From Nannocystis pusilla (GTDB taxonomy: Bacteria > Myxococcota_A > Polyangia > Nannocystales > Nannocystaceae): a stretch of 64,000 bases of DNA. This document shows positions 10,180-19,364 of the stretch, in pieces. The notes below the pieces were generated by a model. That model saw only the letters and a program-made list of their open reading frames with translations, had not been told where the DNA came from and searched no databases. Positions within the stretch are counted from its first letter, which is position 1. Each line of letters begins with the position of its first letter. The position numbers and the translations under genes are program-made. The DNA is taken from NCBI RefSeq assembly GCF_020073745.1, contig NZ_JAIRAU010000024.1, positions 59,260-123,259 of the forward strand, read 5' to 3'.

Positions 10180-11586
10180 TCAGGTGTCTTCGAGGCCGGC
10201 GCCGGCGAAGTGGAACGCGCGGACGAACGCGCGCCGGCCGGCGCTGTCGCGGCCGGGGTGGGGGCCGATCTGGGCGCGGGCGACGTCGGCGGGGGAGGTG
10301 CCGGCGGCGACCAGGGCGTCGAGGGGGTCGAGGAAGAACGACTCGGTGCGGCCGCGGTGGTCGCGGATGTCGGCGCGCTCGAGCCCGCCGCGGGCGATAG
10401 CGAGCAGGCGCTCACACAGCGAGCGGACGCGCGGCGACGCCAGGGCGGCCTGGCGACACTCGGCCCACAAGGCCAGGCGTTCGCCGAAGTCGAGGCCGGC
10501 GACCAGCTCCCAGGCCGCCTCGCTGGCGTCGTCGTCGTAGAGCAGCCCCTTCCACAGCGCCGGCAGCGCACAGACGACGTTCTGCCGCACCGAATCGCAG
10601 CCGCGGACCTCGAGGTACGGCTTCAGGCGGATCTCCGGGAAGAGCGTGCTCAGGTGAAGCTCCCAGTCGCCCTGCGTCGCCGAGTGGCGGACCCCCTCGG
10701 GGTCGACGTAGCCGCTCGCCATGTACTGGCGGAACGGCACGTGCAGCGGGATGTAGCGGCCCTGGCGGCGGATGAAGAACATCGGCACGTCGAGCGCCCA
10801 GTCGACGTAGCGCTGGTACGAGAACGGCGCCTGAAACGCCCACGGCAGCAGCCCGCAGCGGGCCGCGTCGACGTCGGTCCAGTTGTCGCTGCGCAGCGAG
10901 GCGAAGCCGCGGTCCTCGCCTTCCTTATATGGGGAGTTGGCGAACAGCGCCGTCGTCAGCGCCGACACCCCCATCGCCAGGCGGAACCGGGTGCCGGCCT
11001 GCTGTTCCGACGCGAAGTCGAAGTTGGCCTGCACGGTGCACGTGCGCAGCATCATGTCGAGCCCGCGCTGCCCGCGGGTCGGCAGATAGGCGCGCATGAC
11101 CGCGTAGCGCGGCTTGGGCATCCAGTGGACCTCTTCGCGGGTCGCGAATGGATGAAACCCCGAGGCCAGCCACGCGATCCCCAGCTCCTGCGACACCGCG
11201 TGAAGCTCGCGCTGGTGCTGCGTGAACTCCTGGCAGGTCTGGTGGACGTCCGCCAGGGGTTTGCCGCTGAGCTCGAACTGACCGCCGGGCTCGAGGGTGA
11301 TCGAGGCGCCGTCGCGTTCGAGGCTGATGAGCGCCCCGTCGTTGCCGCGCTCGCCGCCCGGCTTCCAGCCGTACCGCGCCATGAAGGCCTGCATCACGGC
11401 CAGGACGTGGGCTTCGTACTCGACGGGCCGGTAGGAGCCGTCGGCGACGACCACGCCGAACTTCTCGTGTTCGGTGCCGATCTTGTGGCTACGGGGGTCC
11501 GGGCGTTCGGCGCGGCGGAAGAACCCCGTGAGGTCTTCGGGCTGCAGCGGCGCGGCGGAGGCGGGGGTCTCGGGGGTGCTGCTCAC
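10180..11586 (-). CDS. gshA: Glutamate--cysteine ligase, plant/proteobacterial (GCS2-like) type
   Basis: A 468-residue cytoplasmic enzyme for the first, ATP-dependent step of glutathione synthesis (gamma-glutamylcysteine). The order of motifs fits the plant/alphaproteobacterial GCL family: KIGTEHEKFG near residue 36, LEPGGQFELSG near 98, MMLRTCTVQANFDF near 180 and SDNWTDVDAARCG near 235. Length is normal for the class. No gshB lies in the window, so the second step is encoded elsewhere. The gene converges on the Asp-cluster gene and diverges from the bactofilin operon. Confidence 0.88.
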   Translation of the reverse strand: MSSTPETPASAAPLQPEDLTGFFRRAERPDPRSHKIGTEHEKFGVVVADGSYRPVEYEAHVLAVMQAFMARYGWKPGGERGNDGALISLERDGASITLEPGGQFELSGKPLADVHQTCQEFTQHQRELHAVSQELGIAWLASGFHPFATREEVHWMPKPRYAVMRAYLPTRGQRGLDMMLRTCTVQANFDFASEQQAGTRFRLAMGVSALTTALFANSPYKEGEDRGFASLRSDNWTDVDAARCGLLPWAFQAPFSYQRYVDWALDVPMFFIRRQGRYIPLHVPFRQYMASGYVDPEGVRHSATQGDWELHLSTLFPEIRLKPYLEVRGCDSVRQNVVCALPALWKGLLYDDDASEAAWELVAGLDFGERLALWAECRQAALASPRVRSLCERLLAIARGGLERADIRDHRGRTESFFLDPLDALVAAGTSPADVARAQIGPHPGRDSAGRRAFVRAFHFAGAGLEDT

Positions 11587-11721
11587 GGAGGCTCCGGGTC
11601 GAAGGCTGGCGGAGAATCAGTGTACGTGCCGTCTGGCGAGACTTGACAGCGAATTGCAGGCCACGGCCGCGTGACGATCGGCGAACACGTCCGCGGCGCG
11701 GGGCCCGACCGTCACCCGCGC

Positions 11722-11751
11722 TTGACCGGGGCGCAGGCCCGCCGTTACTCT
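11722..11751 (+). promoter_or_regulatory. Promoter of the bactofilin operon
   Basis: TTGACC (11722-11727), 18-nt spacer, TACTCT (11746-11751), then AAAGG 2 nt before the ATG at 11769. This is a good sigma70-type fit and gives a leader of about 10 nt. Confidence 0.6.
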
Positions 11752-11768
11752 TCGCCGGCGTAAAGGTC

Positions 11769-12143
11769 ATGGCTGGATCCGCCGTCCACGAAGTTCCCTG
11801 TGTCATCGGCCCACGGATCACCGTCCGAGGCTCCCTCGTCGGCGAGGAAGATGTCGAGGTGCAGGGCAGGGTGGAGGGTAGCATCGCCTTGACGGCGCAC
11901 CTCCTCATCGCCGGTCCCGCGCTGGTCGCCGCCGACATCGAGGCCGACAGCGTCGAGATCCACGGCCAGGTCGAGGGTGACGTCGTCGCCGCCGAGGGCA
12001 TCACCCTCCGCGAGGGCGCTCGCGTGATCGGCAACCTCCGCGCGCCTCGCGTCGAGATCGCCGACGGCGCGCAGTTCAAGGGCTCCGTCGAGATGGACGT
12101 CCCGCTGCCGGGCAACGTCCTCCGGCAACCGCGCCCGCGCTGA
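11769..12143 (+). CDS. Bactofilin 1
   Basis: A 124-residue protein made almost entirely of the bactofilin right-handed beta-helix. Short hydrophobic turns repeat with Gly-x-Val/Ile spacing (VRGSLVGEEDVEVQGRVEGS, then GQVEGDVVAAEGITL) and end in ADGAQFKGSVEM, the signature end of the core. Bactofilins self-assemble without nucleotide into cytoskeletal filaments, and in myxobacteria they scaffold chromosome-segregation and polarity proteins. ATG 11769 is chosen over an upstream frame because the core begins soon after and AAAGG precedes it. First of three bactofilin genes in a row. Confidence 0.85.
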   Translation: MAGSAVHEVPCVIGPRITVRGSLVGEEDVEVQGRVEGSIALTAHLLIAGPALVAADIEADSVEIHGQVEGDVVAAEGITLREGARVIGNLRAPRVEIADGAQFKGSVEMDVPLPGNVLRQPRPR

Positions 12144-12194
12144 GTTCACCTCCCCCGGGGCTTCACGGCTCCGGATCGCTCCGACAGGCAATTC

Positions 12195-12509
12195 ATGTCC
12201 AGCACCGTCATCGGCTCCAGCATCCTCATCGACGGCGAGATCACCGGCGAGGAGCATCTCGTCGTCCGAGGCACCGTCAAGGGCCGGATCCAGGTCCGCG
12301 ACACGCTCGTCATCGAGGACGGCGGCCTCGTCGAGGCCACGGTCGACGCCGCGTCGATCACAGTCCAGGGCACGCTCCGCGGCGACGTCGCCGCCAGCGA
12401 GCGCGCCGAGCTGCGCCCGAGCAGCACCGTCGTCGGTGACATCCGCGCCCCGCGGATCCTCATCGCCGACGGCGCCTCGTTCAAGGGCAACGTTGACATG
12501 GGGGGTTGA
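12195..12509 (+). CDS. Bactofilin 2
   Basis: A 104-residue bactofilin consisting of the core beta-helix with very short tails: SSTVIGSSILIDGEITGEEH at the start and ADGASFKGNVDMGG at the end. It lies 51 nt after bactofilin 1, and its stop overlaps the TTG start of bactofilin 3 (TTGA), so translation of 2 and 3 is probably coupled. The three genes parallel the tandem bacNOP genes known in Myxococcus xanthus; one-to-one orthology is not established here. Confidence 0.87.
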   Translation: MSSTVIGSSILIDGEITGEEHLVVRGTVKGRIQVRDTLVIEDGGLVEATVDAASITVQGTLRGDVAASERAELRPSSTVVGDIRAPRILIADGASFKGNVDMGG

Positions 12510-13201
12510 AGGTGTCGCAGTCGGAATCCACGCACTCGGCCGTCGGCTCGCCCGACGAGGCCACCACCGTCGTCGCCCCCGGCACTCACATCGCCGGTCG
12601 TCTGTCTGGCCAGGAGGACATTCGCGTCCACGGCACGATCGAGGGCCGCATCCACCTCGCCGCCACCCTCTACGTCGAGCCGGAGGGCATCATCGCCGCC
12701 GACGTGCACGCCGATGACGTCGTCGTCGCCGGCACCATCGTCGGCAACGTGAGCGCCGCCGGCAGCATCGTCCTCGCTGCCAGCGCCCGCGTCGTCGGCG
12801 ATCTCCGCGCGCCTCGCCTGGTCGTCGCGCCCGGCGCCGCCTTCCGCGGCCAGGTCAGCATGGAGCCGCCCGACGAGGACGAGCTCGAGGCCGAGGCCGA
12901 GGCCGGCCGCGGCCGCCGTGAAGGTCGCCAGTACACCGGCGCCGCCCAGGCCCGCCCGGCTCCGCCGCGTGCGACCGTCTACGCCACCCAGAACGGCGTT
13001 CGCCTGCCACCTCAGCGCACCGCCTCGCGCCGCGACGCAGTCGCCAAGCCCGCACTGGCCCGTCCTCGCCTCGACGAGCAGGCCGGCGACCTGTACGGCG
13101 ACGCCGAGGAGGCCGACTGGGGCGACGGCGTCAAGCGCTCGAAGAAGGTCGCGCGCCCGCGGGTCCTCGCCCGCGGCAAGCACAAGGTCGAGCGCATCTG
13201 A
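12506..13201 (+). CDS. Bactofilin 3 with long basic C-terminal tail
   Basis: A bactofilin core (about residues 20-125, ending GAAFRGQVSM) followed by a ~100-residue tail. The tail is acidic at first (DEDELEAEAEAG) and then strongly basic, ending KRSKKVARPRVLARGKHKV. Start is either TTG 12506, overlapping the previous stop, or GTG 12512; TTG would use direct coupling. The basic tail could bind DNA, membrane or a partner and would give this paralogue a distinct role in a mixed filament (inference). A strong terminator follows 35 nt downstream. Confidence 0.85.
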   Translation: MKVSQSESTHSAVGSPDEATTVVAPGTHIAGRLSGQEDIRVHGTIEGRIHLAATLYVEPEGIIAADVHADDVVVAGTIVGNVSAAGSIVLAASARVVGDLRAPRLVVAPGAAFRGQVSMEPPDEDELEAEAEAGRGRREGRQYTGAAQARPAPPRATVYATQNGVRLPPQRTASRRDAVAKPALARPRLDEQAGDLYGDAEEADWGDGVKRSKKVARPRVLARGKHKVERI

Positions 13202-13235
13202 GCGCCCCGCCGACACCGGTCGGCGCAGCCAACGA

Positions 13236-13270
13236 GCCCCGCGGAGGTAACCCCGCGGGGCCTGTTTTTT
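13236..13270 (+). terminator. Rho-independent terminator after the bactofilins
   Basis: GCCCCGCGG (13236-13244) pairs with CCGCGGGGC (13253-13261), followed by CTGTTTTTT. Perfect 9-bp GC stem and a U-run. Confidence 0.9.
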
Positions 13271-13395
13271 GGTCGCCCGACGAAACTGCAGCAAACATCG
13301 GCGCGCGGCTTTGGTAACATCGCCGCAATTCTGTCATGGCCCCACACGGCCGCGTTCGGCCCCCTAGGCCGCGAATCTCCACCTCTTCCGTCTCT

Positions 13396-13517
13396 GGCCC
13401 CTCCGGGCCGGTTCGTCTCCACGGCCCGTCCGGGCCGGTTCGTCTCCACGGCCCCTCCGGGCCGGTTCGTCTCCACGGCCCGTCCGGGCCGGTTCGTCTC
13501 CACGGCCCGTCCGGGCC
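13396..13517. repeat. 27-bp tandem repeat upstream of the HEAT-like lipoprotein
   Basis: Four full 27-bp units start at 13410, 13437, 13464 and 13491, preceded by one half unit at 13396-13409. Each unit is GGTTCGTCTCCAC plus a 14-bp palindrome GGCCCSTCCGGGCC, the only variable base being S. The array ends 15 nt before the ATG of the lipoprotein gene, so it lies in its leader or promoter region. A single related unit, CTCCACGGCCCTCCGGGCCTG (31508-31528), occurs in the rpsL leader. There are no spacers, so it is not a CRISPR array. Confidence 0.9.
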
Positions 13518-13532
13518 TGAAAGGTCGGCCTG

Positions 13533-15263
13533 ATGCGCAAGCTCGTTCTCTCGTCCCTGTTCGCCCTGTCGGTGTTCACGACCTCCGGTTGCAAAGAGCC
13601 TGACCCTTACGCTTACGAGACGCACATCGAGAACATCCGCAACGCCAGCGCCAAGGGCATCGGCTTCTCGGGCATGAAGGACCTGGTCAAGACCGTCATC
13701 ACCTCGCCCGACAACGGCCCGCGCCTCGACGAGTTCGTGCAGAAGGTGGTCCCGGTGTTCGAGGAGCAGTGGGACTCCTCGCCCGAGCACCAGGTCAACA
13801 TGCTCGAGATGCTCCGCGACATCGGCCGGCCCGAGGCGGCGCCGCTGTGGAGCAAGGCGCTCGGCACCCTCGACGGCTCGGAGGAGGGCCGCAAGCGCGT
13901 GCTGCTCGCCCTCCAGGGCATCCAGCGCGCCAAGGCGACCGGCTCGACCGACGCGGTGCTCGGCCTGTTCGAGGGCCTGACGAAGGACCCGGGCAAGGAC
14001 AAGGGCAAGGCGGAGGGTGAGATCCGCCGCGAGCTCGCGCGCACGCTCGGGATCTTGAAGGACCCGAAGGCCGTCGACCCGCTGATCGCCGCGCTGCAGC
14101 AGCCGACCGAGATGCGTCCCCCGCAGATCCACCGCATCGTCGCCGAGGCGCTCGGCAACCTGCGCGACCCCAAGGCGATCGAACCGCTCGTGATCGCCAA
14201 CTTCTCGATCCCCGACGACCAGACCGACAGCAAGAACCTCAGCAACCGCGTCAAGCTGGCCCTCAACAGCATCGGCGAGCCGGCCGTCCCGCGCCTCGTC
14301 GAGCTGCTCACCGGCAAGGAAGACGACATCGTCATCAAGAAGGTCGTCGAGGCCGGCAGCACCCTCCCGGTGGTCCGCTTCACCGCCGCGCTGATGCTCG
14401 GCTCGCTCGGCAGCCCCACGGCCGTCGACGCGCTCATGCAGAACATCCCCGAGGGGACCTGCAAGCCGGTCGTCAAGGAGGACCCGAAGAAGAAGGACAA
14501 GAAGAAGAAGGCCGCCGAGGAGGAGGACGAAGATCCGGACAAGGCGGACAACGAGAACCTCCGCAACGCGATCGTCACCTCGCTCGGCCAGATCGGCGAC
14601 CCGAAGGCCGCGGCCGCGGTGTGCCCGTGCACGCAGGCCACCGTGCACTTCGAGGAGCAGTTCATGATGACCGAGGCGCTCGGCTACATCGGCGGCGACG
14701 AGGCCACGAAGTGCCTCATCAACTTCGTCAAGACCGCCGAGAGCGACCCCGAGACGCTGCCGAGCACCGACAAGACCCCGCTGTCGATCCGCGTCGAGGC
14801 CGGCCGCTTCGCCGTGCTCGCCGCCGGCCCCGACCAGGTCGCCGCCGTGCGCGAGGCCTTCGCCGCCAACACCGACCCCAAGGTGGCCGAGGGCCTGAAG
14901 CAGTGGGAGCCCGCGCTCGCCACCCTCGAGACCTGCAAGGCCGACAAGGACTGCTACCTCAAGACCCTCAAGGACACCAACGCCAGCTGGGTCGCGCGCG
15001 AGAACGCGGCGATGGAGCTGACCCGGGTGGCGCCCGGTGACGCCGCCGTGGCCGAGGCGATCGCCCAGGCCTACAAGGTCCGCGAGGTCGACGCGCGCGT
15101 GACGATGGCGCTCCTGGCCGCCCGCGTCATGCAGGGCAAGCGCTGCCAGAAGTGCGTCGACGTGCTCGAGGACATCATGAAGGGCGAGAAGGGCACGACC
15201 GACATCAGCTACCAGAAGGCCGTGCTGACCGCCCGCGACACGATCGCCAAGCTCGGCGAGTGA
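13533..15263 (+). CDS. HEAT-like repeat lipoprotein
   Basis: A 576-residue predicted lipoprotein: signal peptide with lipobox TSGC, Cys at residue 20. The mature part is a chain of HEAT/Armadillo-like helical pairs (for example DPKAVDPLIAALQQP, DPKAIEPLVI, SPTAVDALMQN, DPKAAAAVCPC), each containing the typical Asp-Pro-x-Ala-hydrophobic turn. A lysine-rich/acidic linker (about 312-340, DPKKKDKKKKAAEEEDEDPD) splits the repeat array. Cys pairs (CPC near 369, CQKC near 543) could form disulfides. It is probably a periplasmic scaffold anchored in the outer or inner membrane; no partner is evident. A 27-bp repeat array sits in its leader. The next lipoprotein follows 101 nt later. Confidence 0.75.
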   Translation: MRKLVLSSLFALSVFTTSGCKEPDPYAYETHIENIRNASAKGIGFSGMKDLVKTVITSPDNGPRLDEFVQKVVPVFEEQWDSSPEHQVNMLEMLRDIGRPEAAPLWSKALGTLDGSEEGRKRVLLALQGIQRAKATGSTDAVLGLFEGLTKDPGKDKGKAEGEIRRELARTLGILKDPKAVDPLIAALQQPTEMRPPQIHRIVAEALGNLRDPKAIEPLVIANFSIPDDQTDSKNLSNRVKLALNSIGEPAVPRLVELLTGKEDDIVIKKVVEAGSTLPVVRFTAALMLGSLGSPTAVDALMQNIPEGTCKPVVKEDPKKKDKKKKAAEEEDEDPDKADNENLRNAIVTSLGQIGDPKAAAAVCPCTQATVHFEEQFMMTEALGYIGGDEATKCLINFVKTAESDPETLPSTDKTPLSIRVEAGRFAVLAAGPDQVAAVREAFAANTDPKVAEGLKQWEPALATLETCKADKDCYLKTLKDTNASWVARENAAMELTRVAPGDAAVAEAIAQAYKVREVDARVTMALLAARVMQGKRCQKCVDVLEDIMKGEKGTTDISYQKAVLTARDTIAKLGE

Positions 15264-15364
15264 AAAAGCGCCGCGCCCGCGCGAGCTCGCTCGGAGCGAT
15301 CTCCGACGCGACAACTCACAACCAGGCCGTGATGCTCGCGGCCTCGTGTGCCATGCTCACGCCG

Positions 15365-16555
15365 ATGTCCCGCCCGCCCGTCCGGATCGCGCTCGTCGTC
15401 GCGGCGACCCTCGAGGTCGCCTGCGCCGGCAAGCCCGCCGCCGTCGTCACCCCCGAGGACGCCGCCGTCACCGTCCAGCCGGGCGAGGCGACCGCGACGG
15501 CGCCGCTCGGACCGGCCACCTTGCCGGACGCCGAGGCGGCGCTCGCCGGCGGCGACGCGGCTCGGGCCGTCGCCCTGTTCTCGGGCTACCTCGGCGGCGA
15601 GCCCGACGAGACCGGCGTGCGCCAGGCCTACCTCGGCCTCGCCCGCGCCCAGGAGCTCCTGCGCGACTGCGCCGCGGCGATCCGCGCCTACGACGCCTAC
15701 CTCGCCCGCTTCAGCGACGGCCCGGCCGACCTGTTCGCCCGCCGCGGCGCCTGTTACGCCGAGCTCGGCGAGTGGAAGGCCTCGGCCGACAGCTACGGCG
15801 AGGCCTTCACCCGCGCCACCCTGCCGAGCGCCAAGGTCGAGGCGCTCGCCCGCCAGGGCTACGCGTACTTCGAGCTCGGCCAGCTCGACCAGGCCGAGCC
15901 GCTGCTGCAGCAGGCCGACCAGATCTACCTCGCCTCGCAGGAGCAGAACAGCGAGCGCTTCAGCAACTACTACTTCGTCGGCATGGCCCGCTTCTACCGC
16001 GCCGCCGTGTGGCACCGGCGCTTCCGCGACGTCCCGATCCGCCTGCCCGAGAAGCAGATGACCGAGGACTTCGCCCGCAAGTTCGCCCTGCTGGAGAAGG
16101 CCCAGGACGCCTACAACGAGACCATCAAGGCCAAGCACATGTTCTGGGTCTCGGCCGCCGGCTACCAGCTGGGCAGCCTGTTCGAGGAGTTCTACGACGC
16201 CATGATGCACGCCCCCGTGCCGGACTGGCTCGACGACAAGCAGCGCCAGGTCTACTACGAGGAGCTCAAGAACCAGCTGAGGCCGGTGGTCAACAAGGCG
16301 ATCTGGGTGTTCGAGAAGAACCTCGCGACCGCCCGGCGGCTCGGCTATGAGAGCGAGTTCACGGCCCAGACCGAGGCCAAGCTGAGCGAACTCCAGGCCG
16401 TGCTCCTCGCCGGCGACACCACGCTGGGCAAGCCGCACCCGCCGCTGGCGCCGGAGGCACGCCCCGAGATCGGGGCAGGGGAGATCGCCTCCGTCGGTCA
16501 GGAGCCGAGTCCTGTCGATCGCAAGCTCTTCGTCCCCGAGCTGACCCCGCTCTGA
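15365..16555 (+). CDS. TPR-repeat lipoprotein
   Basis: A 396-residue predicted lipoprotein: MSRPPVRIALVVAATLEVAC, with the lipobox Cys at residue 20. TPR-like helix pairs follow (for example ALAGGDAARAVALFSGYLGG, AYLGLARAQELLRDCAAAI, ACYAELGEWKASADSYGEAF, GYAYFELGQLDQAEPLLQQA), a fold used for protein-protein contacts. The C-terminal third is helical without clear TPRs. ATG 15365 is preferred because it gives a signal peptide; ATG 15353 (MLTP) is an alternative. No family function recognised. It may share a transcript with the HEAT-like lipoprotein upstream. Confidence 0.7.
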   Translation: MSRPPVRIALVVAATLEVACAGKPAAVVTPEDAAVTVQPGEATATAPLGPATLPDAEAALAGGDAARAVALFSGYLGGEPDETGVRQAYLGLARAQELLRDCAAAIRAYDAYLARFSDGPADLFARRGACYAELGEWKASADSYGEAFTRATLPSAKVEALARQGYAYFELGQLDQAEPLLQQADQIYLASQEQNSERFSNYYFVGMARFYRAAVWHRRFRDVPIRLPEKQMTEDFARKFALLEKAQDAYNETIKAKHMFWVSAAGYQLGSLFEEFYDAMMHAPVPDWLDDKQRQVYYEELKNQLRPVVNKAIWVFEKNLATARRLGYESEFTAQTEAKLSELQAVLLAGDTTLGKPHPPLAPEARPEIGAGEIASVGQEPSPVDRKLFVPELTPL

Positions 16556-16646
16556 GCCCGCCAAAGCGGCCTCTTCCGCTCGATTGGCGCGATTTTGCCG
16601 TCTCTCGCGCCGCCCGAACGACGCCCAGCCACCCGCCCGGCGTGGC

Positions 16647-16676
16647 TTGACACTCTGCCGGATCCGCGGCTATACA
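16647..16676 (+). promoter_or_regulatory. Strong promoter of the tRNA-tuf operon
   Basis: TTGACA (16647-16652), 18-nt spacer, TATACA (16671-16676), about 110 nt before the first tRNA. The best sigma70-type match in the window. The remainder of 16556-16785 shows nothing else. Confidence 0.8.
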
Positions 16677-16785
16677 GCGCGTCCACTTTCGGACCCTCAC
16701 CGGGCCCGATGCTTTCGCTTAGCTTCTCGCTCGACCCCGGCGGAGAGCCCGCCACGAAGACCCCGGAGGGAAATCTCACCACCAC

Positions 16786-16858
16786 GCTGGCGTAGCTCAA
16801 TTGGTAGAGCACCTGATTTGTAATCAGGCGGCTGCGGGTTCGAGTCCCATCGCCAGCT
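16786..16858 (+). tRNA. tRNA-Thr (anticodon TGT)
   Basis: Cloverleaf of 73 nt: acceptor GCTGGCG/CGCCAGC, D-arm AGCTCAATTGGTAGAGC, anticodon stem CCTGA/TCAGG with loop TTTGTAA, T-arm with GGGTTCGAGTCCC. Reads ACA codons. CCA is not encoded. First in the thr-tyr-gly-thr-tuf order known from E. coli. Confidence 0.95.
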
Positions 16859-16914
16859 CACCACGACCGAAAGGCCTCCGGGGCCACGCACGCAGCGACC
16901 GTTCCACACCACGA

Positions 16915-16999
16915 GGATGGGTGCCCGAGTCGGCCAAAGGGAGCAGACTGTAAATCTGCCGCGCACCGCGCTTCGAAGGTTCGAATCCTTCCCCATCCA
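16915..16999 (+). tRNA. tRNA-Tyr (anticodon GTA)
   Basis: 85 nt with a long variable arm (type II), acceptor GGATGGG/CCCATCC, anticodon loop CTGTAAA, discriminator A. Tyr is the expected type II tRNA at this place in the operon. CCA not encoded. Confidence 0.95.
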
Positions 17000-17008
17000 C
17001 TGCCTACC

Positions 17009-17081
17009 GCGGGAGTAGCTCAGTTGGTAGAGCGTCAGCCTTCCAAGCTGAATGTCGCGAGTTCGACCCTCGTCTCCCGCT
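17009..17081 (+). tRNA. tRNA-Gly (anticodon TCC)
   Basis: 73 nt, acceptor GCGGGAG/CTCCCGC, anticodon stem TCAGC/GCTGA with loop CTTCCAA, discriminator T as usual for Gly. Starts only 9 nt after tRNA-Tyr. Confidence 0.95.
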
Positions 17082-17142
17082 CTCTGCGCAAGCCGCGCAT
17101 CTGCACTGGTCCCCTGGGCCTCCGCGGCCCGAACAACTTCAT

Positions 17143-17215
17143 GCCCATGTAGCTCAGTTGGTAGAGCACATCCTTGGTAAGGATGAGGTCGGCGGTTCGA
17201 GTCCGCCCATGGGCT
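17143..17215 (+). tRNA. tRNA-Thr (anticodon GGT)
   Basis: 73 nt, acceptor GCCCATG/CATGGGC, anticodon stem CATCC/GGATG with loop TTGGTAA. Second Thr isoacceptor, 52 nt before tuf, as in the E. coli thrT-tufB order. Confidence 0.95.
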
Positions 17216-17267
17216 CCGGAAAATCCCTCTCGACGACTGAACCCGTCACACCCAGAGAAGCACAGCC

Positions 17268-18467
<1,200 letters not shown>

Positions 18468-18483
18468 AAGCTCGAGAACGAAC

Positions 18484-18513
18484 GAGGCGGGGGCGTGACC
18501 CCCGCCTCCTTTT
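18484..18513 (+). terminator. Rho-independent terminator after tuf copy 1
   Basis: GAGGCGGGGG (18484-18493) pairs with CCCCCGCCTC (18499-18508) around CGTGA, followed by CTTTT. Confidence 0.88.
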
Positions 18514-18561
18514 GCCCTAACTTCCCGATTTGCCGGCCTCGGCCGAAACTCGGGAGCGAAC

Positions 18562-18590
18562 TTGTCAACCGGAACGGGTCTTGCTAGAAC
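18562..18590 (+). promoter_or_regulatory. Candidate promoter for rpmG-trp tRNA-secE-nusG
   Basis: TTGTCA (18562-18567), 17-nt spacer, TAGAAC (18585-18590), 24 nt before rpmG and directly after the tuf terminator. Confidence 0.5.
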
Positions 18591-18614
18591 CGGACCCCTT
18601 CGCCTGAGGCTCCC

Positions 18615-18776
18615 ATGGCTGCCGGCAACCGCATCATCATCCAGCTCGAGTGCCAGTCGTGCAAGCGGCGCAACTACTCTTCGACCAAGAACAAGCGGAC
18701 GACGCCCGAGAAGCTCGTCCTCAAGAAGTTCTGTCGTCACTGCCGGAAGCACGCAGATCACAAGGAGACCAAGTAA
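18615..18776 (+). CDS. rpmG: 50S ribosomal protein L33
   Basis: A 53-residue protein, MAAGNRIIIQLECQSCKRRN and onward, a clear L33. It keeps four Cys as zinc-ribbon ligands (CQSC near 13-16 and CRHC at 40-43), so this is the zinc-binding C+ form. It lies between tuf and the tRNA-Trp gene, as in other deltaproteobacterial-type genomes. Confidence 0.95.
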   Translation: MAAGNRIIIQLECQSCKRRNYSSTKNKRTTPEKLVLKKFCRHCRKHADHKETK

Positions 18777-18795
18777 GAGAAGAGAGGGTTCTTAC

Positions 18796-18868
18796 AGGGG
18801 GTTAGCTCAGTTGGTAGAGCAGCGGACTCCAAATCCGCAGGCCGAGGGTTCGAGTCCCCCACCCCCTG
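18796..18868 (+). tRNA. tRNA-Trp (anticodon CCA)
   Basis: 73 nt, acceptor AGGGGGT/ACCCCCT, anticodon loop CTCCAAA, discriminator G, which TrpRS requires. Sits 19 nt after rpmG and before secE, so it is probably processed from the same transcript. Confidence 0.95.
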
Positions 18869-18914
18869 CTTCCTGTCAGAGATGGCCGAACTTCGGACAC
18901 TCTGAGCCCCTGCC

Positions 18915-19343
18915 ATGACGACCCCGCCGCGCAAACGAAAGCTCGTAGTCGCCCGTGAGTTCGACCCCAATCGGTGGGCGCACGCGGCGTTTTTCCTCGG
19001 CTTTCTGCTGCTCGCGTACGTCTTCAGCAACCTCACCGAGGACATGTGGGCGTTGCTGTGGTCGTACTGGCCGCGCCAGCTCGGTCGTCCGTCGCCGAAC
19101 ACGGCCACGACGATCGGCGTGGTGCTCGCCCTGGTAGGCGCCGCCATCGCCTGGCGGAACAAGCGCTGGTTCACGTTCGTGAGCGAGGTCGCGGTCGAAG
19201 TTTCGCAGGTGACGTGGCCGACCAAGGCGGAGACGCGGGTCGCCACGATCGTGGTCGTCGTCCTCACGCTCGTCTGCTCCGTCCTCCTGGCGATGATGGA
19301 CCTGTTCTGGTCCAACGTGACGGACTGGCTCTACGCTCTCTGA
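18915..19343 (+). CDS. secE: Preprotein translocase subunit SecE
   Basis: A 142-residue membrane protein. Two extra N-terminal membrane segments (about 24-41 and 64-80) precede the conserved SecE part, FVSEVAVEVSQVTWPTKAET (about 88-107), and the essential third segment (about 110-130). It is thus the long, E. coli-like form rather than the ~60-residue form. With SecY (44709) it forms the core of the Sec channel. Followed 21 nt later by nusG, the usual pairing. Confidence 0.92.
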   Translation: MTTPPRKRKLVVAREFDPNRWAHAAFFLGFLLLAYVFSNLTEDMWALLWSYWPRQLGRPSPNTATTIGVVLALVGAAIAWRNKRWFTFVSEVAVEVSQVTWPTKAETRVATIVVVVLTLVCSVLLAMMDLFWSNVTDWLYAL

Positions 19344-19364
19344 CGGATCGGGGCACAAATTCTC

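Noticed and set aside
12602..12623. CTGTCTGGCCAGGAGGACAT in bactofilin 3 as another dispersed-motif copy
   Set aside because: The corresponding residues (Gly-Glu/Gln-Glu-Asp) are conserved in the other two bactofilins, so protein sequence explains it.
13396..13517. 27-bp repeats considered as a CRISPR array
   Set aside because: Units are contiguous with no spacers, and no cas genes are present.
13336..13533. A plus-strand frame encoding Gly-Pro-Val-Arg-Leu-His-type repeats, and a minus-strand partner, through the 27-bp array
   Set aside because: Any 27-bp repeat is open in several frames; there is no start context, and the real gene begins at 13533.
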